Positions 1 through 11,859 of a stretch of DNA of 64,000 nt are shown here, in pieces. Below the pieces are notes generated by a model. It did not search any database. It was not told where the DNA came from and saw only the letters and a program-made list of their open reading frames with translations. The position numbers and the translations under genes were made by a program. The DNA lies in assembly GCA_034440575.1 (NCBI GenBank), contig JAOTOL010001497.1, forward strand, positions 1,249,367 to 1,313,366, in the 5' to 3' direction. The first letter of the stretch is position 1, and every line of letters begins with the position of its first letter. This DNA is from Imbricaverruca yamaguchii (Eukaryota > Arthropoda > Thecostraca > Neoverrucidae).

Positions 1-101
1 GCACACGTCGTGGCCGGAGTCCTAGATGAACTCACTGCTGGTGTACACAGCTGAGCTCTCGGCGCCGTGCACAGATCCGTTCTGCTCGTGTCCGCGCCAA
101 T

Positions 102-770
102 GTCACGGTCACAGTGCGGCCTGGTCCAGTCCCTCCGTCACGGTCACAGTGCGGCCTGGTCCAGTCCCTCCGTCACGGTCACAGTGCCGGCCTTGGTCAC
201 AGTGCCCGTCCGTCACGGTCACAGTGCGGCCGGTCCAGTCCCTCCGTCACGGTCACAGTGCGGCCTGGTCCAGTCCCTCCGCTTGGTAGTCCGTCACGGT
301 CACAGTGCGGCCTGGTCCAGTCCCTCCGTCACGGTCACAGTGCGGCCTGGTCCAGTCCCTCCGTCACGGTCACAGTGCGGCCTGGTCCAGTCCCTCCGTC
401 ACGGTCACAGTGCGGCCTGGTCCAGTCCCTCCGCCACGGTCACAGTGCGGCCTGGTCCAGTCCCTCCGTCACGGTCACAGTGCGGCCTGGTCCAGTCCCT
501 CCGTCACGGTCACAGTGCGACCTGGTCCAGTCCCTCCGTCACGGTCACAGTGCAACCTGGTCCAGTCCCTCCGTCACGGTCACAGTGCAACCTGGTCCAG
601 TCCCTCCGTCACGGTCACAGTGCGGCCTGGGCTGGCTGGTCGTCCTCCGCCACGGTGTTCGGCCTGGTCGTTCCTCCGTCGGGTCGACCTGGTCCTCGCG
701 GTCACAGTGCAACCTGGTCCAGTCCCTCCGTCACGGTCACAGTGCGGCCTGGTCCAGTCCCTCCGTCGCG
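102..770. repeat. 35-bp minisatellite
   Basis: About 17 copies of a 35-bp unit containing GTCACGGTCACAGTG, with a few deleted or variant copies near 180-300 and 620-710. It lies downstream, in gene orientation, of the last finger exon. Open frames across it are repeat artefacts. Confidence 0.95.
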
Positions 771-931
771 CGAGCCCACACCCGGCCCGCTCTGTCCCAA
801 CTGTGCTGCAGCAGCGCGGCAAAACTAGCGTACCATAAACACAACCATTCTCACCTCAGGGGCCTGGGAGCACTACCGGTGGCAAACCACTCCACGTCTC
901 GGCACTAGGTCACCATCAGGAGGCATAGCTC

Positions 932-1300
932 CCGCCATAATCCAGTCTGCCCCTACCGCCGCAGCCCAGTCTGCCCCTACCGCCATAATCCAGTCTGTCC
1001 CTACCGCCACAGCCCAGTCTGCCCCTACCGCCATAATCCAGTCTGCCCCTACCGCCAGTCCAGTCTGCCCCTACCGCCAGTCCAGTCTGCCCCTACCGCC
1101 ACAGCCCAGTCTGCCTCTGCTGCCACAGTTCCAGTATGATTATACCGTTGCAGTCAAATCTGCTCCTATCGCCACAGTCTAGTCCGCCGCTGCCACCACA
1201 GTCCGGTCTTCCCCTACCACTACAGTAGCCCGCCACTACAGTCATGATACAGTCGCTGTTACCACCAGTCCAGTCTGCTCCTCCCGCCACAGACCAGTCC
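932..1300. repeat. 24-bp minisatellite
   Basis: Tandem 24-bp units containing CAGTCTGCCCCTACCGCC. They are regular to about 1130 and degenerate beyond. The sequence differs from the neighbouring 35-bp array. Confidence 0.9.
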
Positions 1301-1700
1301 GTCCCGCCGGATCAGAGCACCGTGCAGGGTTGTGGCGGGGCGGACCCCAGACATCCGACACGGACGGGCCGGACACTCGGCTGGTGCCGGCGCGTCATCG
1401 GACACACAGCGCCGTGACAGGACCACTGGTCGCCAGACGACCGTCACCGTCGGTCACCGCTCCACCGCTCCACCGCTGCGATACTCCCCCGGCCATTCAT
1501 CCACACTGGCCGGTTTCAGCTCGACCCAGCACTCGACCGCCGTCAGAAGCGGACGCGACGCCACAGGCCCACATGGTGCACGTGACGCGCCGCAACAGCT
1601 GCAGCGACAGCGTGGCTGTCACTGTGGCGACGGCGGCGGTGGATCGACGCCCCTCAGGGGCGCGAGCCGCCGTGCAGTCGCAGCCGCCGCCGGCGCCGGC
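1301..1700. other. No gene seen; GC-rich spacer
   Basis: GC-rich sequence with no splice-compatible finger coding on either strand. The open frames here lack any domain. Confidence 0.6.
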
Positions 1701-1848
1701 GTGACGTCACTGTGACGTGACGGCGGCGCGCGCTGAGTCGGTCGGCACTAGCCGGGCTGTGGACAGTGGCCGGCGTGACGTCACTGTGACGTGACGGCGG
1801 CGCGCGCTGAGTCGGTCGGCACTAGCCGGGCTGTGGACAGTGGCCGGC
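1701..1848. repeat. 74-bp direct duplication carrying the exon's stop codon
   Basis: Two near-identical 74-bp units (1701-1774 and 1775-1848). Each contains the palindrome GTGACGTCAC followed by the last codons and TAG stop of the neighbouring minus-strand finger exon. The proximal copy is coding; the distal copy lies in the presumed 3' UTR. Confidence 0.9.
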
Positions 1849-2066
1849 GTGCTTCTGCCTGATGTGCAGCAGCAGGTCGGGCCGGCGCGAGCAGACGCGG
1901 CCGCAGACGGGGCAGGTGGTGAGGCCCCGGTGCACGGCCATGTGGTGGTACAGCGAGGTGGCCACCGAGAACGCCTTGCCGCACTCGACACACACGTGCG
2001 GCCGCGGCCGGCCGGCGCACGGGCCGGCGAACGGAGGCGGCGGCAGCAGCAGCAGCGGCCGGGCAC
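1822..2066 (-). CDS. Alternative terminal exon with C2H2 finger pair (13th and most distal)
   Basis: The acceptor is tgttgcag|GT at 2067, leaving two bases to complete the junction codon (Gly), which matches the phase-1 linker donor. A Leu4-Pro4 stretch leads into finger 1 (CVECGKAF...HMAVH, C-x2-C-x12-H-x3-H). A five-residue linker (RGLTT) separates it from finger 2 (CPVCGRVC...HIRQKH, H-x4-H). The exon ends with a short tail and TAG at 1822-1824. It encodes the DNA-binding C-terminus of one isoform. The 3' end is tandemly duplicated (74 bp), and an 89-bp minisatellite begins 16 bp upstream of the acceptor. Frame, fingers and phase agree well; expression is not shown. Confidence 0.9.
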
Positions 2067-2081
2067 CTGCAACAGTGGCCT

Positions 2082-2400
2082 GCCGTCACTGGCTGACTGT
2101 GTCGCCTCGTCCGCCGACCCGTCCCCCGCCGGCAGCTGGCTGACACAGCTGGCCTTATATCCCACCGCCAGCCGTCAGCTGGCTGACTGTGTCGCCTCGT
2201 CCGCCGACCCGTCCCCCGCCGGCAGCTGGCCGACACAGCAGCGTGGTCTCCCACCGCCAGCCGTCAGCTGGCTGACTGTGTCGCCTCGTCCGCCGACCCG
2301 TCCCCCGCCGGCAGCTGGCCCACACGGCAGCGTCGTCTCCCACCGCCAGCCGTCAGCTGGCTGACACGGCAGCGTCGTCGCCCACCGCCAGCCGTCCCCC
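2082..2400. repeat. 89-bp minisatellite
   Basis: About 3.5 units; the motif GCCGTCAGCTGGCTGAC recurs at 2171, 2260 and 2349, with a variant at 2082. It lies directly upstream of the exon acceptor at 2066, so it supplies intron sequence near the branch site. Confidence 0.92.
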
Positions 2401-2730
2401 GCCTGGCCGCACCAACAGGTGGTCTCCCACCGCCAGCCGTTAGCTGGTCTACACGGCAACGTCGTCTCCCCCGCCTTATATACCAGGTGGTCTACCACCG
2501 CCAGCCGTCAGCTGGTCTACACGGCAACGTCGTCTCCCCCGCCTTATATACCAGGTGGTCTCCCACCGCCAGCCGTCAGCTGGTCTACACGGCAACGTCG
2601 TCTCCCCCGCCTTATTTACCAGGTGGTCTCCCACCGCCAGTCGTCGGCTGGTCTACACGGCAGCGTCGTCTCCCACCGCCTTATTTACCAGGTGGTCTCC
2701 CACCGCCAGCCGTCAGCTGACTGACACGGC
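2401..2730. repeat. 68-bp minisatellite related to the 89-bp array
   Basis: Units containing GGTCTACACGGCAACGTCG recur every 68 bp (2446, 2514, 2582, 2650). They share the CCACCGCCAGCCGTCAGCTG segment with the adjacent 89-bp array, so one array probably arose from the other. Confidence 0.92.
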
Positions 2731-5341
2731 AGCACATCTCTGTCATCAGCCGTCATCATCTCTGTCGCCTTCGCCATCGGACAGCGAACACGCTATGTGG
2801 TTGACCTTTACGCTGTTTCCTTCTTTACGTTGTCTCTTTTTTACCCTGTTTTATTTACGTTTTTTGTTGTTTCTTATTTACGCTATTTGTTGTTTGCATA
2901 TGATATGCATTCGAAGAAGGTATTCTTAGGTAACAACTTCGGTGGTAATTCAGGTTGTAAATGCCTCGACTCGTCACACATCGACCATTAACTGGTTTCA
3001 CATGCGCAATTTCCTACTCGCACGGGCTTGCCGGTCGGAAAGCATATAAGTATTCAACCTCTAAGGTTTCGGATAATTTCAATCTCATCAACCGCAGATG
3101 GACAACTCACGCATCGTGCCGATCAGCATGCGGAAACCATGGGCCAGGCTGTGCTGAGTTAGTTAGCTATTTGGGTTTAGGGCCGCTTCGACTGCAGAGG
3201 TCATGCAGTGCCCATATCATAGTCGGTCATACCGAAGTATCGAAGCAGACTATTTGAGACGATGTACTGTGTTATATATTGTCTAACACGCGATGGTCAA
3301 AAAGTACCATAAAATCGTGCTGCTTTTACCACCTACCACTTGCCTGGTGTGGCATTAGTAATACACATACACCACAAAGGTTTGGGGCAGCTCGGATCTG
3401 AGATGCCAGAGCACCACCGAACTGTTGTAGGAAGCGTATCAGCACTTTTGCGTGTGTCCCGGAGTGCCCTTGACCATCGTTAGTTAGTTATTAGGGTTTT
3501 AGGGCGCATCAACTGCAGTGGTTATACAGCGCCCATAACACAACTATTTAACTTGTGTCAATTCTAAACAATTGTACCGTGCGAGCTTGCTCCCTTACAA
3601 GGGATTAGACAGGGGAATATATAGAATTGAAGCCTACCCCCAAAAGAAAGTGAAACAATTTACCAGAATTGATCGAGACCGATTCGCCCCCCAAAACGTC
3701 ACGAATTGACAGTGGCCCTTGGCCACCATCTGCGGTGAATACTGCTGGCACGGACCACTCAACCCCGTACCACAGCGGCCAGAGGTGACGCGTTGGCCGC
3801 GTCGCCCGCCTCGGCACGCGTCTTCCGTCGTCCGCTCGTCGGCCGTGTGTCCGCGTCGTGGGCGCCGACGGTAGAAACTAGAGTGTTTTGCCGCCAAGGT
3901 GTATTTTCCAAGCGGAATCACCGCACACGAGTGCAACAACACACCGATCCCCACACCCGGCACACTCCCCGCCCACAGTGCCCCCACCCCCACCCCCACC
4001 CACCGATACCCGCAGCGAGCGAACCGACCCGGCCGCCGTCGTAGACGGACACCCCAAACATGGCGGGTCGCGCGTGGCCGCCAGAAGTGACGTCACACCT
4101 CCGGAGGCGGCGCCGACCGTTGAGCAAGTCGACCGCAGACCCCGACCGGCCGCGCAGAACCAGCCAAGGCACGGACGCAAGCCGACACCACTACAGCAAA
4201 TAGGAAATAGCACGGCAAAATGCGGGTGCGTGCGATAGGCACGAGGCATTGAGAACAGCACGCCGAAAGTGTCAAATATGCAACGATACGAAGAAAAGGC
4301 GGACAAGGAGGGACTATGGGGGAGCAAAAAAATGGCATATCAAAATAGAAGAAAATATCGAAAATGACCCATGTTCAAAACAATGAACCAAGTGATCCTT
4401 AGTTAGCTATTAGGGTTTTATAACTCATCAACTGCATTGGTTATACAGCGCCCATGAATCAAGTGGTCAATTAATGTGACATAAGATGACGAGAGAGCAT
4501 TTGTTCCGTCCATCGTCGGTCGTGGTTTGGTATTTATAGGAACGACAAACAAATGGGTAAATGCTTCGGCAGCAGTGGAATCGATGACAACATAAAACAA
4601 CACTGAGGAACGAGGATAAATGCGAAATTCATCGCTGAGGCATAAAACGTCCCAACCACGTAATGCAAACATAAAGCGGCATACCGGGGAACCTGGCATT
4701 TGCATACAATGTTTAGGGCGGAGGCAGCGGAGGCTATTACAGAGCAGCTGGAAAGTCCTGATCGGGAAGTGCGCCTGGTTGCTCGGTTGAACATCTGTGC
4801 TTGGTAGGTCAAGTGGGAGTGCGGCTAAACGACCATTGAAAAGGAACAAAATCAAACTCGAAAACTCCAACTGCCCCAGAAACCTTCACGGTGACGCTCC
4901 TGCAGGAGCAGAGCAGAGATCGAACAGGCTCGGGAGGAAGGACGAGGCACACTGAGATGATATTCCTGCCGCTTCTATCACAATCAAGTGCGGGAACGCG
5001 AGCACACACGCGCCGTGCTCGCGTCGGTGCGAGTGAATCGGCAGATCACGAGACGACCAGTTGGTCTGAGAAGAGCCCAGCCAGACTGCTCAGCACAGCC
5101 GGCAGTGGGGCTGGCGCCGCGAGACACGTGGCGCGCAACTCTGGCCCGCAGCTGCCGGACGGCGCCGACCGCGCGTCCGCACTTCCGACGCCCAGACCTC
5201 GGCCCGTCAACTCCGGCCGTCTGGTCTCCGGTCTGATTTGGTCCGCTCAGGCCTGCGCTCCGATTCGGTCCAGTTTAGCCTAGAATGCCAAGTTTAGCCT
5301 AGAACGCTAGCTCGGCCTATTCCGATCGGCGCAGCCGTGGT
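2731..5341. other. Inter-exon spacer with three SINE-tail fragments
   Basis: No coding exon is seen. Minus-strand copies of a short repeated tail (gttagttattagggtttta, then gcgcat..ctgca and gcgcccata) lie near 3166-3230, 3478-3545 and 4397-4460. The segment 3945-4015 is a C-rich CCCACC-type tract. The rest looks unique. Confidence 0.6.
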
Positions 5342-5562
5342 CTAGTCCGATGCAGCCCGGTCCGGTCCGTTCACGAGGCCGTGAATTTGGCGAAGGTGAA
5401 TGCGGAGCTGCGTGGTCCTAGAGAGCACTTTGCCGCACACGTAGCACGTCGTGTCGCCCTTATGGAGCTTCATGTGTTGGCCGAGCGAGACCAGATGGTT
5501 GTAGATGCGGCCGCAGAACTGGCAGCGGAACGTGCCGCGCCGCGCGTCGCCCGTGGTGCCAC
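5342..5562 (-). CDS. Alternative terminal exon with C2H2 finger pair (12th)
   Basis: The acceptor is ctctccgacag|GT at 5563, with the junction codon Gly in phase 1. Finger 1 is CQFCGRIY...HMKLH (x12, H-x3-H), the linker is KGDTT, and finger 2 is CYVCGKVL...HLRQIH (H-x4-H). A 14-residue tail follows and ends at TAG 5342-5344. Contact positions -1, 2, 3 and 6 read H,V,S,Q and R,T,Q,I. It supplies one isoform's DNA-binding module. No minisatellite is attached, unlike most sister exons. Confidence 0.91.
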
Positions 5563-6620
5563 CTGTCGGAGAGATTGCCAGTCAGACGCGGCCGGCACGC
5601 CATCTATCGACACGGTGGCCAGTCAGACGCGCGGCGCCGATGGCCGAGCGCGAGACGGGGCCGGGGCGCGCGTCCGCAACAACTTCGCCGGCCAGGGGCC
5701 AGTCGGGACAAGCCGCCCGTCCGAGAGCAGACGCCGCCGCGGCTGGCGGCACCAGCCTTAGTCCAGACGGCGGCTGAACCTGTGGCGGCGAATCCGAGAA
5801 CATCTAGCGATCGATGTCGACCAATTTCGAGTGTGTACGATCGTGGGTTCACATCACCGGCCCTCGAGAGGGTCAATTTGGAGATAACGGTCCGACCACG
5901 AGATAAATCGGAAACACATCGAACTGCCAAACGCCGCCATGGTGCGGGACCGGACCCAAGGATTGTCATGTCATAGGGGGCACCTATATGGAAGGGCGCC
6001 TTCGACTTAAAATCCATTGAACGTGGAGGGTTCCATTCGAGTCGAGCCTTTTCCTTTCAGCATGGCGCCTGGTCCTTCCAAGGGAGTTATTTTTCTTCAA
6101 AGAGGGCGCCTATTTCTCCCTGGGGGCACCTCCGGCTGCAAATCCATTGGAGGGGAGGGATGCACGCTAACCTTCCCAGATGAGCGCACGCCTACGGGGT
6201 ACCCCTGCACCTCTTCCATCGCCCCCCTCGTGACCTGATGCCCTAATGTCCAGATGATCTGATCGCAGGGCGACACCGATGCCACGGAAGAAACTCTCAG
6301 ACTGCCCAGGCACTGCAGATCAGAGGCAAGTTAGAGGCAGATCAGAGGCAGATCAGAGGCGCGTCAGAGTACAGCGCGCCACCCCACCTGCCGAGTTGAG
6401 CGTGCGACACGCCTGAGTTCGTGACCCGGCTGTGTGCCGGCCCGCGAAGCCGCAGCCGCTGCAGCGGCGCCAGTGACAGCCAGGCCACGAGCGACTCAGA
6501 CACGCCCCGCCGTCTCACTCGACCCCACTCGATCTGCTTTCAACACCTTTTCCGCCGAATCGGAAGATTCCGTCCAGGTCGATAGGGCCGGAGGGCGTGT
6601 CGGGAAGTTGGCTGGATTGT
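5563..6620. other. No gene or repeat recognised
   Basis: The first part is GC-rich and the rest mixed. The open frames lack finger spacing, splice support or domain similarity. A short AGATCAGAGGC-type repeat is visible near 6315-6365. Confidence 0.5.
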
Positions 6621-6621
6621 G

Positions 6622-6768
6622 GCTTCACGACCCACTCAGCAGCTGAGGCCATGGACGTTGCCTGCCTGTCATCCTGGCAGGAAGGGCCGGTACCGCAGGG
6701 AATCGAACCCCGTACCTCTGGTATGCCAGAGGCTCAGCTTGACCATTGAGCTACCGACGCTCCTAGGC
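6622..6768 (-). mobile_element. tRNA-derived SINE (head at 6689-6763)
   Basis: Read on the minus strand, the head has a D-arm-like GGTAGCTCAATGG and a box B GGTTCGATTCC in tRNA order. The anticodon loop has eight bases and the acceptor arms do not pair, so this is a tRNA-derived SINE or pseudo-tRNA, not a working tRNA gene. Confidence 0.6.
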
Positions 6769-6769
6769 G

Positions 6770-8128
6770 TGTCGGCAGGGTCCGGGGGCATGCCAAGAGG
6801 GCGCGTGACCGGCGGCCAAAAGCTGGCGCATTTCAACACATCCCGTTTACATGAGCACCAAAACTTCCGAATACGATGCGATTACGAAAACTTGCGAAAA
6901 TAATGCTCTTGTAAACGGGCTTTGGCGTAGCAAAATATGCGAATATCTTAACGCAAATTTACGCTTCGTTAAGTGGAAGTTTGCGATAAGCGCCAACCAT
7001 TAGCAAATAACGTCACGGCTGCAAGGGTCATGATACACCTTGATGCTATTACTTGCTACGTTTACAATACATTTAGGGTAGTTATGAAAATAAACGTGTT
7101 GTTTTTAATTACAATTGCAAACCTAGTTATAAAATACAAAAATCAGGCATGTAACAGCTGAAATCAGCGCTGAGACGTCACGTTATTAGTGCAAGCCCCA
7201 ACCGTCAGTTTTACGATTTGGCGGAGTGTTCAACTTGCGGATTTGGACAGCGTTCGTGCTTTGCTGATCTATTTCTTGGATTGCGTAGTGAACCTGATTT
7301 ACCCTGTTCATTTGACCATTACATTATCTGGAACCTATGCTATAGAATATAGTCTGGCCTGGAAACAATGCACCGTTTGATTCACGAAGACGAAAGGGCT
7401 ATGTTGTCATCGACAACGCGTCATCGACTCCGTGAATCCTTCGAATTCACAGATTCCCTATATCTCTCCCCAACAACCTCAAACTACGTGGATCTTTGAT
7501 GATAAATTGTGTTGGTGTACGCCGTTGCCCGAAGCAGGTACGTCAGAAGCGCAAAAATCCACCAAATATTCGAAACTTTTCACCACATTGCGTCAGCCGT
7601 CAAATCGTATGAATCCGAATAGGCGCCAGCTTTGCTCTTGTAAACTGGCCGCGCGATCGGAACTTTTGCGAATCGAGCAGAACGGAAATTTCCATTTACG
7701 ACTGACCTGCTCATGTAGACGGGGTAACTGACGGATTCGCGTGGGCGCCGAGTTCCCCTCCCCCCGAATAGTTATGGGGCTCTCCACAGCCATGTCATCC
7801 GGGGACACAAATGTATGCAAATTGCCGCCTGTTGGCAATTCCCCGCCAATTTCCTCCCCTTGTCCAGTGCGCTTGCTCGCCTGAATCGCACGATGTGGGC
7901 AGAAGCCAGCTCACACCCACAGGATTTGGTTGGAACAATCGCGTAGACGGTCAGCTGATCAGACTTGGCCGACCCAGATCCGACCCAGCGGAACGCATCG
8001 GCCCATCTCTGCACCGTCCACGTCACGCTCTGTATGACACCAGTGTATACGGCACGTGTGCAGTGGCGGCCAGCTGTCGTCTCACAGCAAACCATGGCAC
8101 CAACAGGACAACAACTTTGACGGAGGGG
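6770..8128. other. No gene recognised
   Basis: An AT-richer stretch (6830-7700) followed by mixed sequence. No finger exon, transposon domain or tandem array is seen. Confidence 0.5.
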
Positions 8129-8129
8129 T

Positions 8130-8305
8130 GGGTATGGCCGAGTGGTTAAGGTGTTACGCTCTGGGTACTAGAGGTCCCGAGTTCAACACTCGCACCGCTC
8201 GGGACATTCCCAATCCCGCGGTCCATCGGCGGAATAGTGTGGGCAGCGCCATTAGCCCTCAATGTGCATAAAATTAGTCGTGAACCACCCAATAAACACA
8301 CTTTG
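8130..8305 (+). mobile_element. tRNA-derived SINE with Ser/Leu-type head
   Basis: The head has box A-like TGGCCGAGTGGTTAAGG and box B-like GAGTTCAACACTC in the right order, and the body ends near CCAATAAACACA. The D-arm resembles a class II tRNA (Ser or Leu), but the variable region is too short for a functional gene. Confidence 0.55.
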
Positions 8306-8546
8306 GCGGATGCTTGGCTACTCCTCGGCGGATGCGCCCAACGGACCCACCCTGCAACATGCCCAGACTGAGGGTTCCCTGATGCTGGCTGCACCCGACT
8401 GCCGTATCGGACCAGAGGTGCCTAAGGTACCGGAGGTGGCTTCACTGGCGCCGTGCCTGCTCTCAGCGGTATCACACACCAACCACTCGGCTGTCTCGTC
8501 ACTCGGCTGTTGCGCCACGCACCAGACGGCCAGTCTGCCGGTATTC

Positions 8547-8700
8547 TGACGACATATCAGTCGGCCTGCTGGTACTCTGATCGTGTATCAGACCCAGTCT
8601 GTTGGTATTCTGATCACGTATGTCAGTCTGCTGGTATTCTGACGACATATCAGTGAGTCTGCGGGTATTCTGACCACGTGTCAGATAGTCTGCTAGTACC
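8547..8700. repeat. Degenerate ~25-30 bp tandem repeat
   Basis: Repeated GTCTGCTGGTATTCTGA units with alternating short spacers (acgacatatca, tcacgtatca). About five copies of uneven length. Confidence 0.75.
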
Positions 8701-8996
8701 CTGCTGCTAGTACTGGCCTTGCGGTTGTTATATTTTTCGGTTTTGATGGCGCGTATATGGCGTATGTATACATACGATGGTGTATGGACATACGTATGCA
8801 TATATGTAAACATGACAGCAAATACCATTGGCGCAAGGCAACGGACGATGCTTCGAAGTTAATTAATTCAGCATGCTTCTCCAGCGTGTCTGTCTACGCA
8901 AACCTTCACGGTACCCTGCACAGCCAGAGCCTGCGCTCGCTTGCGAGGTGTTGGCACACGTATACAGCAGATGACATACGGTCAGCGCGCCTGGAC

Positions 8997-9096
8997 ACGG
9001 TGGAGACACGACGGAGACACGGTGGAGACACGGCGGAGACACGACGGAGACACGGCGGAGACACGACGGAGACACGACGGAGACACGACGGCCGCC
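8997..9096. repeat. 12-bp minisatellite
   Basis: GGAGACACGACG and GGAGACACGGCG units, about eight copies. They are followed at 9236-9292 by a CCACCG/CTATCG hexamer tract. Confidence 0.9.
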
Positions 9097-9444
9097 GTCG
9101 CCGCAGAGCTGGAGACAGTGGGTGACGCCTGTGTGGTCTGCACGCCGCCCGGTCACAGCTGCCGCTCAACTGACGCCGGTCGGCAGTCAACGCGTGTTCA
9201 GACCGCTGCGTCCGCCAGGCAGGCTCCAGCACACCGCTACCGCTATCGCCACCGCTATCGCCACCGCCACCGCCACCGCCACCGCCACCACTGACACCAC
9301 GTCAAGAGACGAGCAATCGTCACCACCAGGTCATGACCCGCAGAGTCGCGGAACAGCACAAGCGCGCAACGGGCGACGGCGGCTCACTGTCCGGCGGCCT
9401 GCCGCGGGTGGTCAGCGGACCAGGCAGCCGTGACTCTGACTCTG

Positions 9445-10383
9445 ACTCCAGCCGTCCAGTTGAGGCAGCCGTGCTGCAATGGCCGTCCAGTTGACGAGGC
9501 AGCCGTGCTGCAGCGGCCGTCCAGTTGACGAGGCAGTCGTGCTGCAGCGGCCGTCCAGTTGACGAGGCAGCCGTGCTGCAGTGGCCGTCAGTGAGGGACG
9601 TGCTGCAGCGCCCGTCCAGTTGAGGAAGCCGTGCTGCAGTGGCCGTCCAGTTGAGGCAGCCGTGCTGCAGTGGCCGTCCAGTTGACGAGGCAGCCGTGCT
9701 GCAGTGGCCGTCCAGTTGACGAGGCAGTCGTGCTGCAGTGGCCGTCCAGTTGACGAGGCAGCCGTGCTGCAGTGGCCGTCCAGTTGACGAGGCAGCCGTG
9801 CTGCAGTGGCCGTCCAGTTGACGAGGCAGCCGTGCTGCAGCGGCCGTCCAGTTGACGAGGCAGTCGTGCTGCAGCGGCCGTCCAGTTGACGAGGCAGCCG
9901 TGCTGCAGTGGCCGTCCAGTTGACGAGGCAGTCGTGCTGCAGCGCCCGTCCAGTTGAGGCAGCCGTGCTGCAGTGGCCGTCCAGTTGACGAGGCAGTCGT
10001 GCTGCAGTGGCCGTCCAGTTGACGAGGCAGTCGTGCTGCAGTGGCCGTCCAGTTGACGAGGCAGCCGTGCTGCAGTGGCCGTCCAGTTGACGAGGCAGTC
10101 GTGCTGCAGTGGCCGTCCAGTTGACGAGGCAGCCGTGCTGCAGTGGCCGTCCAGTTGACGAGGCAGTCGTGCTGCAGCGGCCGTCCAGTTGACGAGGCAG
10201 CCGTGCTGCAGTGGCCGTCCAGTTGACGAGGCAGCCGTGCTGCAGTGGCCGTCCAGTTGACGAGGCAGTCGTGCTGCAGTGGCCGTCCAGTTGACGAGGC
10301 AGTCGTGCTGCAGTGGCCGTCCAGTTGACGAGGCAGTCGTGCTGCAGTGGCCGTCCAGTTGACGAGGCAGCCGTGCTGCATGG
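9445..10383. repeat. 34-bp minisatellite, about 27 copies
   Basis: A 34-bp unit containing GACGAGGCAGCCGTGCTGCA, with CCG/TCG and TGG/CGG variants scattered through the array and deleted copies near 9590-9650 and 9945-9965. The long minus-strand open frame across it is an artefact. Confidence 0.95.
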
Positions 10384-10387
10384 TCCC

Positions 10388-10800
10388 AGTAGCCGCTCTG
10401 GTGGTCAGGGTGTACCCCTGCCGCTCTGGTGGTGACGGTGGCGGTACCCCTGCCGCTTTGGTGGTCACGGTGGAGGTACCCCTGCCGCTCTGGTGGTCAG
10501 AGTGGCGGTAACCCCTGCCGCTTTGGTGGTGACGGTGGCGGTAACCCCTGCCGCTCTGGTGGCCAGGGTGGCGGTACCTCGGCCGCTCTGGTGGTCAGGG
10601 TGGTGGTACCCCTGCCGCTCTGGTGGTGACGGTGGCGGTACCCCCTGCCGCTCTGGTGGTCAGGGTGGTGGTACCCCTGCCGCTCTGGTGGTGACGGTGG
10701 CGGTACCCCCTGCCGCTCTGGTGGTCAGGGTGGCGGTACCCCTGCCGCTCTGGTGGTCAGGGTGGCGGTACCCCTGCCGCCCTGGTGGCCACGGTGGCCA
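10388..10800. repeat. 32-bp minisatellite, about 13 copies
   Basis: Units of CTGGTGGTCAGGGTGGCGGTA and the variant CTGGTGGTGACGG. The array abuts the 34-bp array and ends about 95 bp downstream (gene orientation) of the stop codon at 10895, so it would be transcribed in that exon's 3' UTR. Confidence 0.93.
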
Positions 10801-10894
10801 CGAGGCGGCCGTGCTGCAGCGGCATCCCCTGCCACGTCCGCGACAGACGGCACCAGCGCCGGCGGCTGTCGCGGCCGGTGCGCCGGTCGGCTCG

Positions 10895-11067
10895 TCAGAG
10901 ACCGTGCAGCTCGCGCAGGTGGATGCGCAGGTTGGAGCGGCTGGCCAGCACGCGGCCGCACAGGTGGCACACCGTGTCGCCGCTGTGCACCTTCAGGTGC
11001 TTGTTGAGCGACGCCGGGTGGGTGTAGACCTTGCCGCAGTGGCGGCAGCGCAGCAGGGGCGGCCCAC
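10895..11067 (-). CDS. Alternative terminal exon with C2H2 finger pair (11th)
   Basis: The acceptor is tgctggcag|GT at 11068, phase 1, junction Gly. This is the shortest finger exon: 57 complete codons including the stop. Finger 1 is CRHCGKVY...HLKVH, the linker is SGDTV, and finger 2 is CHLCGRVL...HLRELH. The protein ends three residues after the last His with TGA at 10895-10897. Contacts read H,A,S,K and S,S,N,I. There is almost no tail, so this isoform would be close to a bare finger pair. Minisatellites begin just after the stop. Confidence 0.92.
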
Positions 11068-11859
11068 CTGCCAGCACACAGCACTTGCGTCGGCCTCCGG
11101 CCCTCGTCAGCCGGCACCAGCCACCGGCGGGGCGCCCCGCCACACACGACCGTCCGCTGCAACACACCCGCACGTACCCTCGCACCACAACAGCGGGCCA
11201 GAGTCGGCCAGGCGGCGGCGGCGCGGCTCTGGGCGGCGCCATCTTCTGCTGCTGGTCGTGAGCAGCCGAGCAGCTCGACGGCGCCGACGCTCTCAACTGG
11301 TCACCGCTGGGGCTCCATGCCGTCATGACGCCCCGCTGTCGCAAACTTTGCCATCTTCTGGTTTGAGCCGAGTAGAGGGGGTTGTGCTTTTCAGTCCGTT
11401 CCCCTGGTATCGGAAATTCGCACAGCCAGTGATCGACAGCGGCGGGCGCTATCGGGCGGCGCGTGACGATCAGCCCCGGCCGGAGCTGCTCTCGATGTCC
11501 CGGACTCATGAGCGTTGATACATGCCGGCTAAACGTGGCAGCTTTATTCAGCGGAGTACTCACGGCGATGGCCCACGGTAAAACAAAACGACACCAGTGT
11601 CAAATTACTCCCCGAGAACGTCTGGTGGCCGACACCGTCCGCTGACTACAAAGGCTAAGTTCTCAAATTTGTACAGACAACCATTCATGACGCGTGCTAC
11701 GGCTGAACTGTCACCAGTCACATTATTTCACCATTCATGTAGTCGGAAAACAATGTCAATTTCCGTGCATGGCCATCCAGAACTACTCGTTAAAGGTGAG
11801 CAGTTCGCTTTAGAGACTCCACCGTCGGCTGATCGCTGCTTACCAAACCACCACTACAC
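11068..11859. other. Inter-exon spacer
   Basis: No exon or repeat family is recognised apart from a possible minus-strand polyadenylation signal (separate entry). Confidence 0.5.
11543..11548 (-). terminator. Possible polyadenylation signal AATAAA
   Basis: On the minus strand the context is GCTGAATAAAGCTGCC. It lies about 1.4 kb past the stop of the 12933-13258 exon and before the next acceptor, so it could end that isoform's mRNA. Position is the only support. Confidence 0.35.

Noticed and set aside
1..100. Short terminal frame on the minus strand (...VYTSSEFI stop)
   Set aside because: No fingers and no clear acceptor; it may be chance or an exon cut by the window edge.
6689..6763. Functional tRNA gene
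   Set aside because: The anticodon loop has eight bases and the acceptor stem does not pair; treated as a SINE head.
9320..10468. 382-codon minus-strand frame
   Set aside because: Translation of the 34-bp minisatellite, with no fingers and no phase-1 acceptor.
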